From positions 372,001-436,000 of the forward strand of contig NZ_CP135076.1 in NCBI RefSeq assembly GCF_032229225.1: DNA of 64,000 bases, read 5' to 3'. This DNA comes from Stakelama saccharophila. GTDB taxonomy: Bacteria; Pseudomonadota; Alphaproteobacteria; Sphingomonadales; Sphingomonadaceae. A program made the position numbers and the translations under genes. A model generated the notes under the pieces. That model was not told the DNA's origin. It saw only the letters and a program-made list of their open reading frames with translations, and ran no database searches. Positions 18,186-27,191 of the stretch are shown one piece after another. The number at the start of each line of letters is the position of its first letter. The first letter of the stretch is position 1.

Positions 18186-19206
18186 TCGACCGCCGGTTGC
18201 AGAAATCACCGGCCTGGCGCCGGGTGACGTCCGGTTCGAGGATCTGCTCGCCGAACAGCGTCCCGTCATCCTCAAGGGGCTGGTACGCGACTGGCCGCTC
18301 GTCGCCGCCGGCGCGCGGTCGCCGGGTGCGGCGATGGCCGAACTGCTGCGCTTCTATCAGGGAAAGCACGTAACCGGCTTTACCGGTCGCCCTGACATCG
18401 ACGGCCGGTTCTTCTACAACCAAGACGCTACCGCGCTTGACTTCGCAGGCGGACGCGTGGCGCTCGACGCTTTTCTCGACCGGATCCGCGAGCATCTCGA
18501 CGATCCGCAGCCGCCTGCCTTTTACGTCGGTTCCACCGATATCGACACCTATCTACCGGGCTTTCGCGCCGAAAACGACCTGCCGCTGGACGAGCCGATG
18601 TTCGCAGCGCATCCGCCGATCGCCAGCATCTGGATCGGAAACCGTACCGTTGCCGCGACGCATTACGACATGTCCAACAACATCGCCTGCTGTCTGGTCG
18701 GGCGCAGGCGCTTCACCCTGTTCCCGCCCGATCAGGTGGCGAACCTCTATCCCGGTCCGCTGGAGCCGACCCCTGGCGGACAGGTACTCAGCATGGCCGA
18801 TCCGCGCGCGCCCGATTTCGATCGCTATCCACGGTTCCGCGACGCATTGGCGGCGGCGCAAACGGCCGAGCTCGACCCCGGCGACGCGCTGATCTATCCC
18901 GCCTTGTGGTGGCACCAGGTCGAGGCGCTCGACCGCTTCAACATCATGGTCAATTACTGGTGGAACATCGCGCCGCGATACATGGACACCCCGATGAATA
19001 CGCTGCTGCACGCGTTTCTCAGCCTGCGCGGCCGCACCGACGCCGAAAAACGGGCGTGGCGGACGATGTTCGATTATTATGTGTTCGGCCCGGCGGAGCA
19101 GGCGCGCGCGCACCTGCCGGAGGCGGCGCACGGCGATCTTGCGCCGCTTGACGAGGCGCAGGCACGCCGGCTGCGCGCGAAGGTGATGCAGAGGCTCAAC
19201 CGATGA
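18175..19206 (+). CDS. Cupin-like (JmjC-type) putative Fe(II)/2OG oxygenase, copy 1
   Basis: 343 residues with a JmjC/FIH-like cupin barrel. The N-terminus has RPVILKGLVRDWP. The likely iron ligands are the HxD of ATHYDMSNN and the distal His of YPALWWHQVEAL, with RRFTLFPPDQVANLY between. Such enzymes hydroxylate proteins or small molecules using 2-oxoglutarate; no substrate is known for this group. It overlaps sapC by 11 bases and the halogenase by 4 bases (ATGA). A paralogue of the same length lies just downstream on the other strand. Confidence 0.85.
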   Translation: MASDRPPVAEITGLAPGDVRFEDLLAEQRPVILKGLVRDWPLVAAGARSPGAAMAELLRFYQGKHVTGFTGRPDIDGRFFYNQDATALDFAGGRVALDAFLDRIREHLDDPQPPAFYVGSTDIDTYLPGFRAENDLPLDEPMFAAHPPIASIWIGNRTVAATHYDMSNNIACCLVGRRRFTLFPPDQVANLYPGPLEPTPGGQVLSMADPRAPDFDRYPRFRDALAAAQTAELDPGDALIYPALWWHQVEALDRFNIMVNYWWNIAPRYMDTPMNTLLHAFLSLRGRTDAEKRAWRTMFDYYVFGPAEQARAHLPEAAHGDLAPLDEAQARRLRAKVMQRLNR

Positions 19207-20717
19207 GCGCGCGATCAGCGGAAGGCCACCGGCCGGCGGTCAGTCGGGTCGTGATCGCGGGCGGCGGCGCTGCGGGCTGGCTCGCCGCGGCGGCGCTGGT
19301 CAAGCAACTAGGATCGTTGATCGACGTCACCGTGGTCGAATCGGACGCGATCGGCACGATCGGCGTCGGCGAATCCACGATCCCTACCGCGCGCAGCTTT
19401 CACACGCTGATCGGGCTGGACGAGCGCGCCTTCATGGCGGCGACGGGATCGACCTTCAAGCTCGGCATTTCGTTCGAGGACTGGGCGCGGCGCGGCGACC
19501 GCTATTTCCACGCGTTCGGAGAGGTCGGCAAATCGACCTGGATGGGCAGTTTCCATCATTTCTGGCTGCAGGCGCGCGCGCAAGGATTCGGTGGCGGGAT
19601 CGACGATTACTGTTTCGAGTTGCAAGCCGCGATGGCGGGGAAGTTCGGAAAGTCCGAAAAGGCGCCGCTCAGCTATGCCTATCATATCGATGCCTCGGGT
19701 TATGCGCGAATGCTGCGCGAACATGCCGTGGCCGGCGGGGCAATGCGCCGGGAAGGCCTGATAGATTCGGTCGAAAAGGATCCCGAAAACGGTTCCATCG
19801 TCGCGCTCATGCTGCGGTCGGGCGAACGGATCGCGGGCGATCTGTTCATCGACTGCACCGGATTCCGCGCGTTGCTGATGGGCCAGGCCCTGGATGTGGG
19901 GTTCGAGGATTGGGGGCACTGGCTGAGCACCGACCGGGCGATCGCGGCGCAAACGATGATCGCGGGCGATCCGCCGCCCTATACCCGCGCGATCGCCCAC
20001 GGCGCGGGCTGGCGCTGGCGGATCCCGCTCCAGCACCGGATGGGAAACGGGCTTGTCTATGCCAGCGATCAATTGTCTGACGACGAGGCGCATGCTCGCC
20101 TGATCGATGCGATCGAAGGGCCGCCGATCGCCGAGCCGCGCGTCATCCGCTACGCCACCGGCCGGCGGCTGAAATCATGGCACAAGAATTGTGTCGCGCT
20201 GGGGCTTTCCAGCGGCTTCGTCGAACCGCTGGAATCAACGAGCATTCACCTCATCATGATCGGGGTCACGCGCTTGCTCCAACTGTTCCCGTTCGATGGG
20301 TGCAGCGAACCGCTCGCCGCGCGATTCAACAACCAGGCGCGTGCCGAACTGGAGCGGATCCGCGACTTCATTGTCCTGCATTACAAGCTGACCGAGCGCG
20401 ACGACACCGAATTCTGGCGCCGCTGCCGCGACATGCCGGTGCCCGAATCGCTCGCCGAACGGATCGCCTTGTTCCGCGAAAGCGGTATCGCCTATCAGGC
20501 GACGGACGAACTCTTCCGGGTCGATTCCTGGCTGCAGGTGCTGCTCGGACAGCGGGTCGAGCCTGCCGGTCACCACCATATGGGCCGGATCATGGGGCGC
20601 GAGCGGCTGGGCGAGGCGCTTGCCGGTATCAGGAACGACATCGCCGGCAAGGTTGCGCATCTGCCGATGCACAAGGATTTCCTGCAACGTTATTGCCCGG
20701 CAGATTCTCCTGGCTAG
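19203..20717 (+). CDS. Flavin-dependent tryptophan halogenase family protein
   Basis: 504 residues. The FAD site is IAGGGAAGWLAAAALV at the N-terminus, followed by GVGESTIPT. The family signature GWxWxIP is present as GWRWRIPLQHR. The two residues used by tryptophan 7-halogenase have clear counterparts: the catalytic Lys in TFKLGISFEDW and the Glu in VEPLESTSIHL. The sequence is therefore compatible with real halogenation. In TonB-receptor loci of this kind the substrate has not been established, and no flavin reductase is encoded next to it. It is the last gene of the sapC-cupin-halogenase unit. Confidence 0.9.
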   Translation: MSARSAEGHRPAVSRVVIAGGGAAGWLAAAALVKQLGSLIDVTVVESDAIGTIGVGESTIPTARSFHTLIGLDERAFMAATGSTFKLGISFEDWARRGDRYFHAFGEVGKSTWMGSFHHFWLQARAQGFGGGIDDYCFELQAAMAGKFGKSEKAPLSYAYHIDASGYARMLREHAVAGGAMRREGLIDSVEKDPENGSIVALMLRSGERIAGDLFIDCTGFRALLMGQALDVGFEDWGHWLSTDRAIAAQTMIAGDPPPYTRAIAHGAGWRWRIPLQHRMGNGLVYASDQLSDDEAHARLIDAIEGPPIAEPRVIRYATGRRLKSWHKNCVALGLSSGFVEPLESTSIHLIMIGVTRLLQLFPFDGCSEPLAARFNNQARAELERIRDFIVLHYKLTERDDTEFWRRCRDMPVPESLAERIALFRESGIAYQATDELFRVDSWLQVLLGQRVEPAGHHHMGRIMGRERLGEALAGIRNDIAGKVAHLPMHKDFLQRYCPADSPG

Positions 20718-20859
20718 GGCATGATGCGCGTACTCTGGCCCGTTCGCCCGAGCTGCGGCGAGGAACGCGATGGGTGCGCCAACCGGCGGATATCGACTAC
20801 GCTCGATGCGAACGGTGTTTTCGGACAAGCTCCGGTCTCATTCCGCGCCAGCGGCGCGC

Positions 20860-21891
20860 TCAGCGGCCGGCGTTCAACGATGCGATCAGGAAGCGGCGCA
20901 TTTGCTCGGTCCGTTCCGGGCTGTCCGGCCCGGCGATGCCGCGCACGTCTTCGGGAAGGTGATCCGCCGCGTGATCGGCGTCGTCGCCAAAGACATAGTG
21001 GTCGAACCAGGCCCGCCAGGCGCGCTTCAGCGCCGGATCGAGGTCGCGCAGGCTCACCATCGCGTGGAGCAGCGTCAGAAAGGGCGATTTCGCCTGATCG
21101 CGCTGCTGCCAGTAGTTGACCAGCACGTTCACCGTGTCGAAGGCGCGGACATGGTGCCACCAGATGGCGGGAATGAACAGCGCATCGCCCGGCTCCAGCT
21201 CCGCGATCCGGGCATGGTCGAGCGCTTCGGCGAAATGCGGATAGCGCTCGATATCGGGCTGGTCGGGGTCGACCATGCTGACGGGCGCACCGGCGATGGT
21301 GCGATCGAGCGGGCCGACATAGAGGTTGACGAGCTGTTCGGGCGGAAACAGCGTGAAGCGGCGCTTGCCGGCGACCACGCAGGCAAGATTGGACGACATG
21401 TCGTAATGGGTGGCGACCTGCGTCGCATTGCCGATCCAGAGCCGCGCCACCGCCTCGCCCATCGGCAGGCCGAGCGGATTTTCCTCCGGCCATCCCGGCA
21501 GATGCGTCTGCGCCGCCGCGGCGCTGGCATAGACCGAAGGCGGCCGTTCCACGCCGCGCAACTTCAGCAATTCCGCAACGAGCGCCGGCAACGGCGCGGG
21601 TCGCTTGTCGAAATTCACGCCGCGCATGTCGCCGCTGTAAAAGAACCGCCCTTCGATGTCGGGCGGGCCGATCAGGACATCCGTCGGCGCGCCGCCGGCA
21701 AAGCGGTTGATATAGGCCGCCAGGGCGTCGTGCCCGTTGGCGCCCGCCCTGACGGCGGGCCAGTCCGCGACCTGCCCGCGCAACAGCACGGGTTCGTAGC
21801 CGGACGCGATTTCGCGGTCGAATGTTTCGGAATCGACCGCGTCCCGCTCCTTCACGCGTGTCCGGGTTGCGGCTGTGACGGTGGAGAACAT
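20860..21891 (-). CDS. Cupin-like (JmjC-type) putative Fe(II)/2OG oxygenase, copy 2
   Basis: 343 residues, clearly paralogous to the cupin-like gene at 18175: PVLLRGQVADWPAV, THYDMSSNLACVVAGKRRFTLF, FPPEQLVNLYVGPL, and PAIWWHHVRAFDTVNVLVNYW. The HxD and distal His ligands are kept. I use the ATG at 21891; twelve upstream in-frame codons look like promoter sequence. It points toward the halogenase, so the two transcripts converge. Two related oxygenases enclosing one halogenase suggests sequential modification of a shared target, which is inference. Confidence 0.85.
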   Translation of the reverse strand: MFSTVTAATRTRVKERDAVDSETFDREIASGYEPVLLRGQVADWPAVRAGANGHDALAAYINRFAGGAPTDVLIGPPDIEGRFFYSGDMRGVNFDKRPAPLPALVAELLKLRGVERPPSVYASAAAAQTHLPGWPEENPLGLPMGEAVARLWIGNATQVATHYDMSSNLACVVAGKRRFTLFPPEQLVNLYVGPLDRTIAGAPVSMVDPDQPDIERYPHFAEALDHARIAELEPGDALFIPAIWWHHVRAFDTVNVLVNYWQQRDQAKSPFLTLLHAMVSLRDLDPALKRAWRAWFDHYVFGDDADHAADHLPEDVRGIAGPDSPERTEQMRRFLIASLNAGR

Positions 21892-21898
21892 GTCCCGT

Positions 21899-21912
21899 GG
21901 GTACCGCGACCA
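21899..21912 (-). promoter_or_regulatory. LacI-type operator candidate before cupin copy 2
   Basis: gggtaccgcgacca matches 12 of 14 positions of TGNTANCGNTANCA and lies 8 bases upstream of the start codon. That is unusually close to translation, so this is weaker than the two sites at the GH9/receptor junction. Confidence 0.25.
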
Positions 21913-22044
21913 CGGATAAAACGCCACAATCGACTACGCTCCGGGAATGGTGGAACTGCTCCTCGTATGCCGGTGAAACTGGCGGGCGGCGGCCCGCGCC
22001 GGCCGCCGCCCGCATCTTGAATGCTGGTGTCGCAAGCCATATAG

Positions 22045-22056
22045 TTAGCATGCTAA
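22045..22056. promoter_or_regulatory. SlyA/MarR-type palindrome
   Basis: TTAGCATGCTAA is a perfect 12-bp palindrome one base away from the SlyA consensus TTAGCAAGCTAA. It lies 20 bases before the preferred start of the MarR-family gene and overlaps two upstream ATG codons, which argues against those as starts. It is the probable autoregulatory operator of the efflux operon. Confidence 0.65.
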
Positions 22057-22076
22057 TGAACGGACGACGGCACCAG

Positions 22077-22502
22077 ATGGAGGCGGACTATGTTCGCCGG
22101 CTGCTTCCCTCCGGGCGGAGCTGGCGGCGTGCGGCCGATCACGCGCTCACCGCCTGCGGCTTGTCCTCTGCTGCCGCCTGGCCGGTGCTCTATCTTGGGC
22201 GACTGGGCGACGGCATTCGCCAGACAATGCTTGCCCAGGCACTGGAGGTGGAGAACGCATCGCTGGTGCGGCAGCTCAACCTGCTTGCCGAGGCGGGACT
22301 GATCGATCGCCGCGCCGATCCGTCGGACCGGCGCGCCAACCTGCTCTATCTCACGCCGCAAGGTCGCGCCATGGCCGAGCAGATCGAGCACATCGTCGGC
22401 GACGTTCGCACGCGCGCGCTGGCGCGGGTAAGCGACGAAGCGCTCGCGACGGCGCTGGCGGTTATCGACCAGGTGTCCGACGCGCTGGAGGACGAGGCGT
22501 AA
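22077..22502 (+). CDS. MarR family transcriptional regulator
   Basis: About 141 residues forming a winged helix-turn-helix: GLSSAAAWPVLYLGRLGDGIRQTMLAQALEVENASLVRQLNLLAEAGLIDRRADPSDRRANLLYLTPQGRAM. The DPSDRRA wing is the MarR hallmark. The family usually represses its own operon and releases DNA on binding phenolic ligands. I take the ATG at 22077 because the operator palindrome covers the two ATGs upstream. FUSC starts 2 bases after the stop, so this is the first gene of a five-gene efflux operon. Confidence 0.9.
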   Translation: MEADYVRRLLPSGRSWRRAADHALTACGLSSAAAWPVLYLGRLGDGIRQTMLAQALEVENASLVRQLNLLAEAGLIDRRADPSDRRANLLYLTPQGRAMAEQIEHIVGDVRTRALARVSDEALATALAVIDQVSDALEDEA

Positions 22503-22504
22503 CG

Positions 22505-24526
22505 ATGGCGGACCGCTTTGGCACCGATGGCGCGCTTTACGGCCTGAAATGCTGGGCGGGGGCGATGCTGGCCGCCTATGTCGCGCTCAGCATCGGCCTT
22601 CCGCGTCCCTATTGGGCGATGATCACCGCCTACATCGTCAGCCAGCCCCAGGCCGGAGCGGTGCGATCGAAGGCGGTATTCCGCGTGCTAGGGACTGCGC
22701 TTGGCGCCGGCGCGACGATCGTGCTCGTGCCCAATCTCGCGAATGCGCCGGAGCTGTTGTCGCTCGCGATGGCGCTGTGGGTGGGCTTTTGCCTTTACGT
22801 CTCGCTGCTCGACCGGACGCCGCGATCCTATGTGCTGCTGCTCGCCGGCTATACCGCAGCGATCATCGGCTTTCCCAGCGTGTCGCAGCCCGGCGCGATC
22901 TTCACCGTCGCGAGCTTGCGCGTGCAGGAAATCACCATTGGCATCCTCAGCGCGACGCTCGTCCACGGGCTGATCTTTCCCCGTTCGGTGACCGCGGGGC
23001 TGCTGGCCAGAATCGACGGCTTCGTCGCTGATGCCGAACGCTGGTCCGCCGATGCGTTGAAGGGCGAGGCGAGCGAGACGCTCGACCGTGAACGGCGGCG
23101 GCTGGCCTCCGACATCACCGACCTGCACCTGATGTCGACGCATCTGCCGTTCGACACCGCCCGCCTGCTGCCGCGCGTGCGGACGGTTCGCGCGTTGCAG
23201 GATCGTCTGTCGATGCTGTTGCCTGTGGCGAGCGCGGTCGAAGACCGCCTGCACCTGCTGCTGAGCAGCCAGGGCGTGCCCCAAAGCGTCGGGGCACTGC
23301 TGGCGGACGTGCGTGGCTGGCTGCGCGATGGCGCGCCGCCCGAGCAGGCAGGGGCGCTCGCCGAGCGAGCCAACGCGCTCGAACCGGCGGGAAGCGCCGA
23401 GCCAGGGGAGTTGCTGCGCCTCAGTCTGCTCGCGCGGCTGGCGGAGATGATCGCGCTGCATCGCCAGGTCCGGCTGCTGCGCGAACAGCTCCATTCGCCC
23501 GATCGCCGCGCGGTCAGCCCCGATGTCGAAGCGCTGCTGTCCGGGCGCTCGCGCCGGCCGCTCCACCGCGACCACGGCTTCGCGCTGCGCTCGGCCGGCG
23601 CGGCCGTCGGCGGCATCCTGTTGTGCTGCACGATCTGGATCGGGACTGCCTGGCCCGAGGGAAGCGTGGCCGCGATGATGGTCGCGGTCTTCTGCAGTCT
23701 GTTCGCCGCGCTCGACGACCCGACGCCGGCGATCCGCGCCTTCTTTCTCTATACGCTGATGTCGCTGCCGCTGTCGGCCTTCTATCTGTTCTGGGTGCTG
23801 CCGCATGTCGATGGCTTCGCGCTCCTCGCGGTCGCGTTGGCACCGGCGCTGCTGATCTTCGGCAGGCTGATGGCCGATCCGGCGACGACGCTGCCGGGGC
23901 TAGCCATGGCGCTGGGGCTGCTCGGTTCGGTCGCGCTGGGGGAGCGCTATGCCGCGAGCTTTCCGACCTTTCTCAACGGTGCGCTGGCGCAACTGGGCGG
24001 GGTCGCCATCGCGTTCGTCGCGACGCGGTTGCTGCGCACCATCGGCGCGGACTGGAGCGCGCGGCGCCTGATCCGCGCGGGCTGGCACGACGTGATCGCG
24101 ATGGCCGAGCGGCGAACCGATGATGTGTCCGCCTGGACCGGCCGCATGCTCGACCGGCTGGGGCTGCTGACGCCGCGGCTGGGCGCGCTGGGCGAGGACG
24201 ACCGCCATGCCGCGACCGACATGCTCGTCGACCTGCGCGTCGGCCTGTCGGTGGCCGAACTCGACACGCTCAGCCGGCGCGTGGCGAGCGAGCGGGGGCG
24301 GGCGCTCGCCGATGCTCTGGCGGAGGTCCGAGCGCATTATCTGGCGCTGCTCGATGGCCGGGAGCCGGACCACGCGGGGGGCCTCGCGCGCATCGACGCG
24401 GCGATTGCTGCGGTCGGGACGATGGAGGAGCCCGCGGCGCGCCGTGCCGGGCTGATCGCGCTCACCGGTATCCGCCGCAACCTGTTCCCGGCGGCCGCAA
24501 CGCCCGAATGGGACGCCGCGGCATGA
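22505..24526 (+). CDS. FUSC family aromatic-acid/fusaric-acid exporter
   Basis: 673 residues of the AaeB/FusC inner-membrane transporter family. There are two membrane halves: an N-terminal set of about six segments (from AYVALSIGLPRPYWAMITAY to the segment near LVHGLIFPRS), a cytoplasmic helical stretch, then a second set (ILLCCTIWIGTAWPEGSVAA to RLLRTIGADWSARRLI). The motif RPYWAMITAYIVSQPQAGA is typical. Together with the HlyD-type adaptor and NodT channel it should export aromatic acids or similar weak acids by the proton gradient. It overlaps the DUF1656 gene by ATGA. Confidence 0.9.
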   Translation: MADRFGTDGALYGLKCWAGAMLAAYVALSIGLPRPYWAMITAYIVSQPQAGAVRSKAVFRVLGTALGAGATIVLVPNLANAPELLSLAMALWVGFCLYVSLLDRTPRSYVLLLAGYTAAIIGFPSVSQPGAIFTVASLRVQEITIGILSATLVHGLIFPRSVTAGLLARIDGFVADAERWSADALKGEASETLDRERRRLASDITDLHLMSTHLPFDTARLLPRVRTVRALQDRLSMLLPVASAVEDRLHLLLSSQGVPQSVGALLADVRGWLRDGAPPEQAGALAERANALEPAGSAEPGELLRLSLLARLAEMIALHRQVRLLREQLHSPDRRAVSPDVEALLSGRSRRPLHRDHGFALRSAGAAVGGILLCCTIWIGTAWPEGSVAAMMVAVFCSLFAALDDPTPAIRAFFLYTLMSLPLSAFYLFWVLPHVDGFALLAVALAPALLIFGRLMADPATTLPGLAMALGLLGSVALGERYAASFPTFLNGALAQLGGVAIAFVATRLLRTIGADWSARRLIRAGWHDVIAMAERRTDDVSAWTGRMLDRLGLLTPRLGALGEDDRHAATDMLVDLRVGLSVAELDTLSRRVASERGRALADALAEVRAHYLALLDGREPDHAGGLARIDAAIAAVGTMEEPAARRAGLIALTGIRRNLFPAAATPEWDAAA

Positions 24527-24753
24527 GGGGAGAGGTCGCGATCGCCGGGGTCTATATGCCGAGCCTTTTGCTGCTCGCGATCCTCGCCTTCGTCCTGCTG
24601 CTGCCGGTCCGCATGCTGCTCGACCGGCTGGGCCTCTACCGCTGGACGGGTTCGCGCCCGCTTACGGACCTGGCACTGTTCGTACTGATGCTCGGTCTTG
24701 TCGTTCTGATCACGCTTCCCGGTTCGACCGGGCTTCACGGAATTTTGCCATGA
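24523..24753 (+). CDS. DUF1656 small membrane protein (AaeX-like)
   Basis: 76 residues with two hydrophobic helices (SLLLLAILAFVLLLPVRMLL and LALFVLMLGLVVLITLPG) and a conserved N-terminal EVAIAGVYMPSLLLL. The family sits between FUSC transporters and HlyD adaptors in aae-type operons. Its mechanism is unknown. Both ends overlap the neighbours by 4 bases, so it is translationally coupled. Confidence 0.88.
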   Translation: MRGEVAIAGVYMPSLLLLAILAFVLLLPVRMLLDRLGLYRWTGSRPLTDLALFVLMLGLVVLITLPGSTGLHGILP

Positions 24754-25625
24754 CCCGTTTCGGTCCGCTTCTCGTCCGCTGGGGCGCCACCATCGCGCTG
24801 ATCCTCGCCGCCGTCGCGGTGGGGCTATGGCTGTGGCATCATTACGAACGGGAGCCGTGGACGCGCGACGGCCGCGTGCGCGCCGATGTCGTGCGGGTGA
24901 CGCCGGACGTCGCCGGCCTCGTCACCGAGGTCGCGGTCAAGGACAATCAGCAGGTGAAGCCGGGCGACCTGCTGTTCGTCGTCGACCGCCCGCGCTATCA
25001 ACTCGCCGTTGCGCAGGCGAAGGCAGCGATTGCGAGCGCGCGCACCACGCTCGCCCAGGCGCGGCGCGAGGCGGCGCGCGATGTCGCGCTCGGCGATCTG
25101 GTGGCGAAGGAAACGCACGAACAGAATCTCGCCCGTGTCGCGACGGCGGAGGCCGCGCTTCAACAGGCGATCACCCAGCGGGAGGCGGCCGAACTCAACC
25201 TTGAGCGCACCAATGTCCGCGCGCCGGTGCGCGGCACGGTGACGAACCTCAATCTGCACAAGGGCGATTATGTGGCGTCGGGCCAGCAGGCGCTGGCGCT
25301 GATCGACCGGGCATCGCTCCGCGTCGAGGGCTATTTCGAGGAAACCAAGATTCCGAAAATTCATGTTGGCGATCCTGTGCATGTTCAACTCATGGGCGAC
25401 GATCATGTGCTGGAAGGGCGCGTGGAAAGCATCGCCGCCGGTATTTCCGATGCCGATCGCGCAACGGGGGAAGGGGCGCTGCCCTCGGTCGACCCAACCT
25501 TCAGCTGGGTGCGGCTCGCGCAACGCATTCCGGTGCGCGTGCGCCTGACCCGCGTCCCGGCGGGCGTCCGGCTGATCTCCGGGCGCACCGCCACGGTAAC
25601 GGTGCTGCCGAGGGCGGGCTCGTGA
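24750..25625 (+). CDS. HlyD/EmrA-type periplasmic adaptor (AaeA-like)
   Basis: 291 residues with an N-terminal anchor (WGATIALILAAVAVGLWLWH), the biotinyl-lipoyl half motifs (TPDVAGLVTEVAVKDNQQVKPGDLLFVVD and VRAPVRGTVTNLNLHKGDYVASGQQAL), a short coiled hairpin between them, and a beta-barrel with SLRVEGYFEETKIPKIHVGDPV. It bridges the FUSC transporter to the outer-membrane channel encoded next. It overlaps both neighbours by ATGA/GTGA. Confidence 0.9.
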   Translation: MTRFGPLLVRWGATIALILAAVAVGLWLWHHYEREPWTRDGRVRADVVRVTPDVAGLVTEVAVKDNQQVKPGDLLFVVDRPRYQLAVAQAKAAIASARTTLAQARREAARDVALGDLVAKETHEQNLARVATAEAALQQAITQREAAELNLERTNVRAPVRGTVTNLNLHKGDYVASGQQALALIDRASLRVEGYFEETKIPKIHVGDPVHVQLMGDDHVLEGRVESIAAGISDADRATGEGALPSVDPTFSWVRLAQRIPVRVRLTRVPAGVRLISGRTATVTVLPRAGS

Positions 25626-27022
25626 TACGGTCCCGCCTCGCCCTTGCCGCGCTTCTGCTGACCGCCGGCTGCACGACGGCGGGACCGGATTTTCGGGTGC
25701 CCGACCGCGCCGTCGTGCGCGATCCCGACGCGGCCGCCCCGTTTCTCTCTGCGCGGAATCCGGCCTTCGACCAGGCGCCGGTGCCCGACCATTGGTGGCG
25801 ACTATACGATGATGCTGCGTTGAACGATCTCGTCGCCGGGGCGCTCGCCCGCAATGCCGACCTGCGCGTGGCCGAGGCCAATCTGGAGCAGGCGGGCGCC
25901 CTGGTACGCGAGGCTGAGGCGGGGCGCGCGATTTCGACGACGGTCGGCGGCGGCGCGACGCTGGACCGGCCCAACGGCACCGGCGGATCGTTGCCTGGAA
26001 CGATCGGCTACGATATCGGCATCAGCGCCGCCTACCCGCTCGACCTGTCCGGCCGCATCGCGCGCGGGATCGAAGCGGCGCAAGCGAATGCCGAAGCGGC
26101 CGTGGCGGCGAGAGACTATGTGCGGGTGGCCGTCGCAGCGGCGACGACCCGCGCCTATCTGGGCGTGTGCAGCGCCAATGCCCGGCTGGCGGCGCTGGAC
26201 CGCATCCTGAAGCTGCAGCGCGAGACGCTCGACGTCACCCGCCGTCTCCAGCGCGGCGGACGCGGCACCGCGTTCGACGTGACGCGGGCACAGGGCGAAG
26301 TCGACGCGACGCTTGCCCAGCGGCCCGCGATCGAAGCCGATCGCCAGGCTGCGCTGTTCGCGCTCGCCGCATTGCTCGGCCGGCCGGCGCGCGATTACCC
26401 GGCTGGCGTCGCTTCCTGCGCCGCAGCGCCGCAACCCTCGGCGCCGCTCCCCGTCGGCGACGGCGCATCGCTGGTTCGGCGGCGGCCCGACATTCGGGAG
26501 GGAGAACGACGCGCAGCGGCCGCCAGCGCGGCGATCGGCGTGGAAATGGCGCAACTCTATCCGCAGGTCAGCCTTGGAGGCTCAGCAGGTTTCGCCGGTC
26601 CCGTGTCGGGCCTGGGATCGGGCAGCGACTTCCGATTCAGCCTGGGGCCGTTGATCAGCTGGTCCTTTCCCAACCGGCCGGTCGTGCGCGCGCGCATCGA
26701 CGCCGCCCGCGCCGCCCAGCGCGCGGCGCTGGCGCAATTCGATGCAACCGTGCTGGGGGCGCTGCAGGAAACAGAGACCAATCTCACCCGCTATGCGCGC
26801 GAGCGCGAACGCTTGGCCGATCTGACGCGCGCCCGCGACACCGCTGCCCGCGCGGCGGCGCAGGCGGGCAAGCTCTATCACTTCGGCCGCGCCGACTTCC
26901 TCCAGCTTCTGGACGCGCAGCGAAGCCTCGCGCAGGCCGAATCGGCGCTGGCCACCTCCCGTGCTCAGATGCTCGATCGGCAGGTGGACGTGTTTCTGTC
27001 GCTCGGCGGCGGCTGGGAGTAG
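25622..27022 (+). CDS. NodT family outer-membrane efflux lipoprotein (FUSC operon)
   Basis: 466 residues starting at a GTG that overlaps the adaptor stop. A lipoprotein signal ends in LTAGC. Two OEP repeats follow, with the usual DHWWRLYDDAALNDLVAGALARNADLRVAEANLEQA and the second-half VRRRPDIREGERRAAAASAAIGV and GKLYHFGRADFLQLLDAQRSLAQAE. It forms the trimeric TolC-like exit duct. It is the last gene of the MarR/FUSC operon, followed by ~170 bases with no gene before the convergent tonB. Confidence 0.92.
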   Translation: MIRSRLALAALLLTAGCTTAGPDFRVPDRAVVRDPDAAAPFLSARNPAFDQAPVPDHWWRLYDDAALNDLVAGALARNADLRVAEANLEQAGALVREAEAGRAISTTVGGGATLDRPNGTGGSLPGTIGYDIGISAAYPLDLSGRIARGIEAAQANAEAAVAARDYVRVAVAAATTRAYLGVCSANARLAALDRILKLQRETLDVTRRLQRGGRGTAFDVTRAQGEVDATLAQRPAIEADRQAALFALAALLGRPARDYPAGVASCAAAPQPSAPLPVGDGASLVRRRPDIREGERRAAAASAAIGVEMAQLYPQVSLGGSAGFAGPVSGLGSGSDFRFSLGPLISWSFPNRPVVRARIDAARAAQRAALAQFDATVLGALQETETNLTRYARERERLADLTRARDTAARAAAQAGKLYHFGRADFLQLLDAQRSLAQAESALATSRAQMLDRQVDVFLSLGGGWE

Positions 27023-27191
27023 CACGACACCGCGACCGGTCCCGGCAAAAGGTCGTTGCAGCCCCAAAGCAATCAATCATTATTCTCCGTTGTGGTGGCG
27101 ACGCGCGGCACCGTAAAGATGACAACGGCCCCTCCTGTGGTGCCCGAAAGGCAACACGCGGCGCGACTTTGGCGCACCGATTGCGCTGTGC

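Noticed and set aside
10911..22502. A mobile element integrated at tRNA-Gly
   Set aside because: No integrase, transposase or duplicated tRNA end is present in the window, so an integrated element cannot be supported; only the decayed gene fragment is reported.
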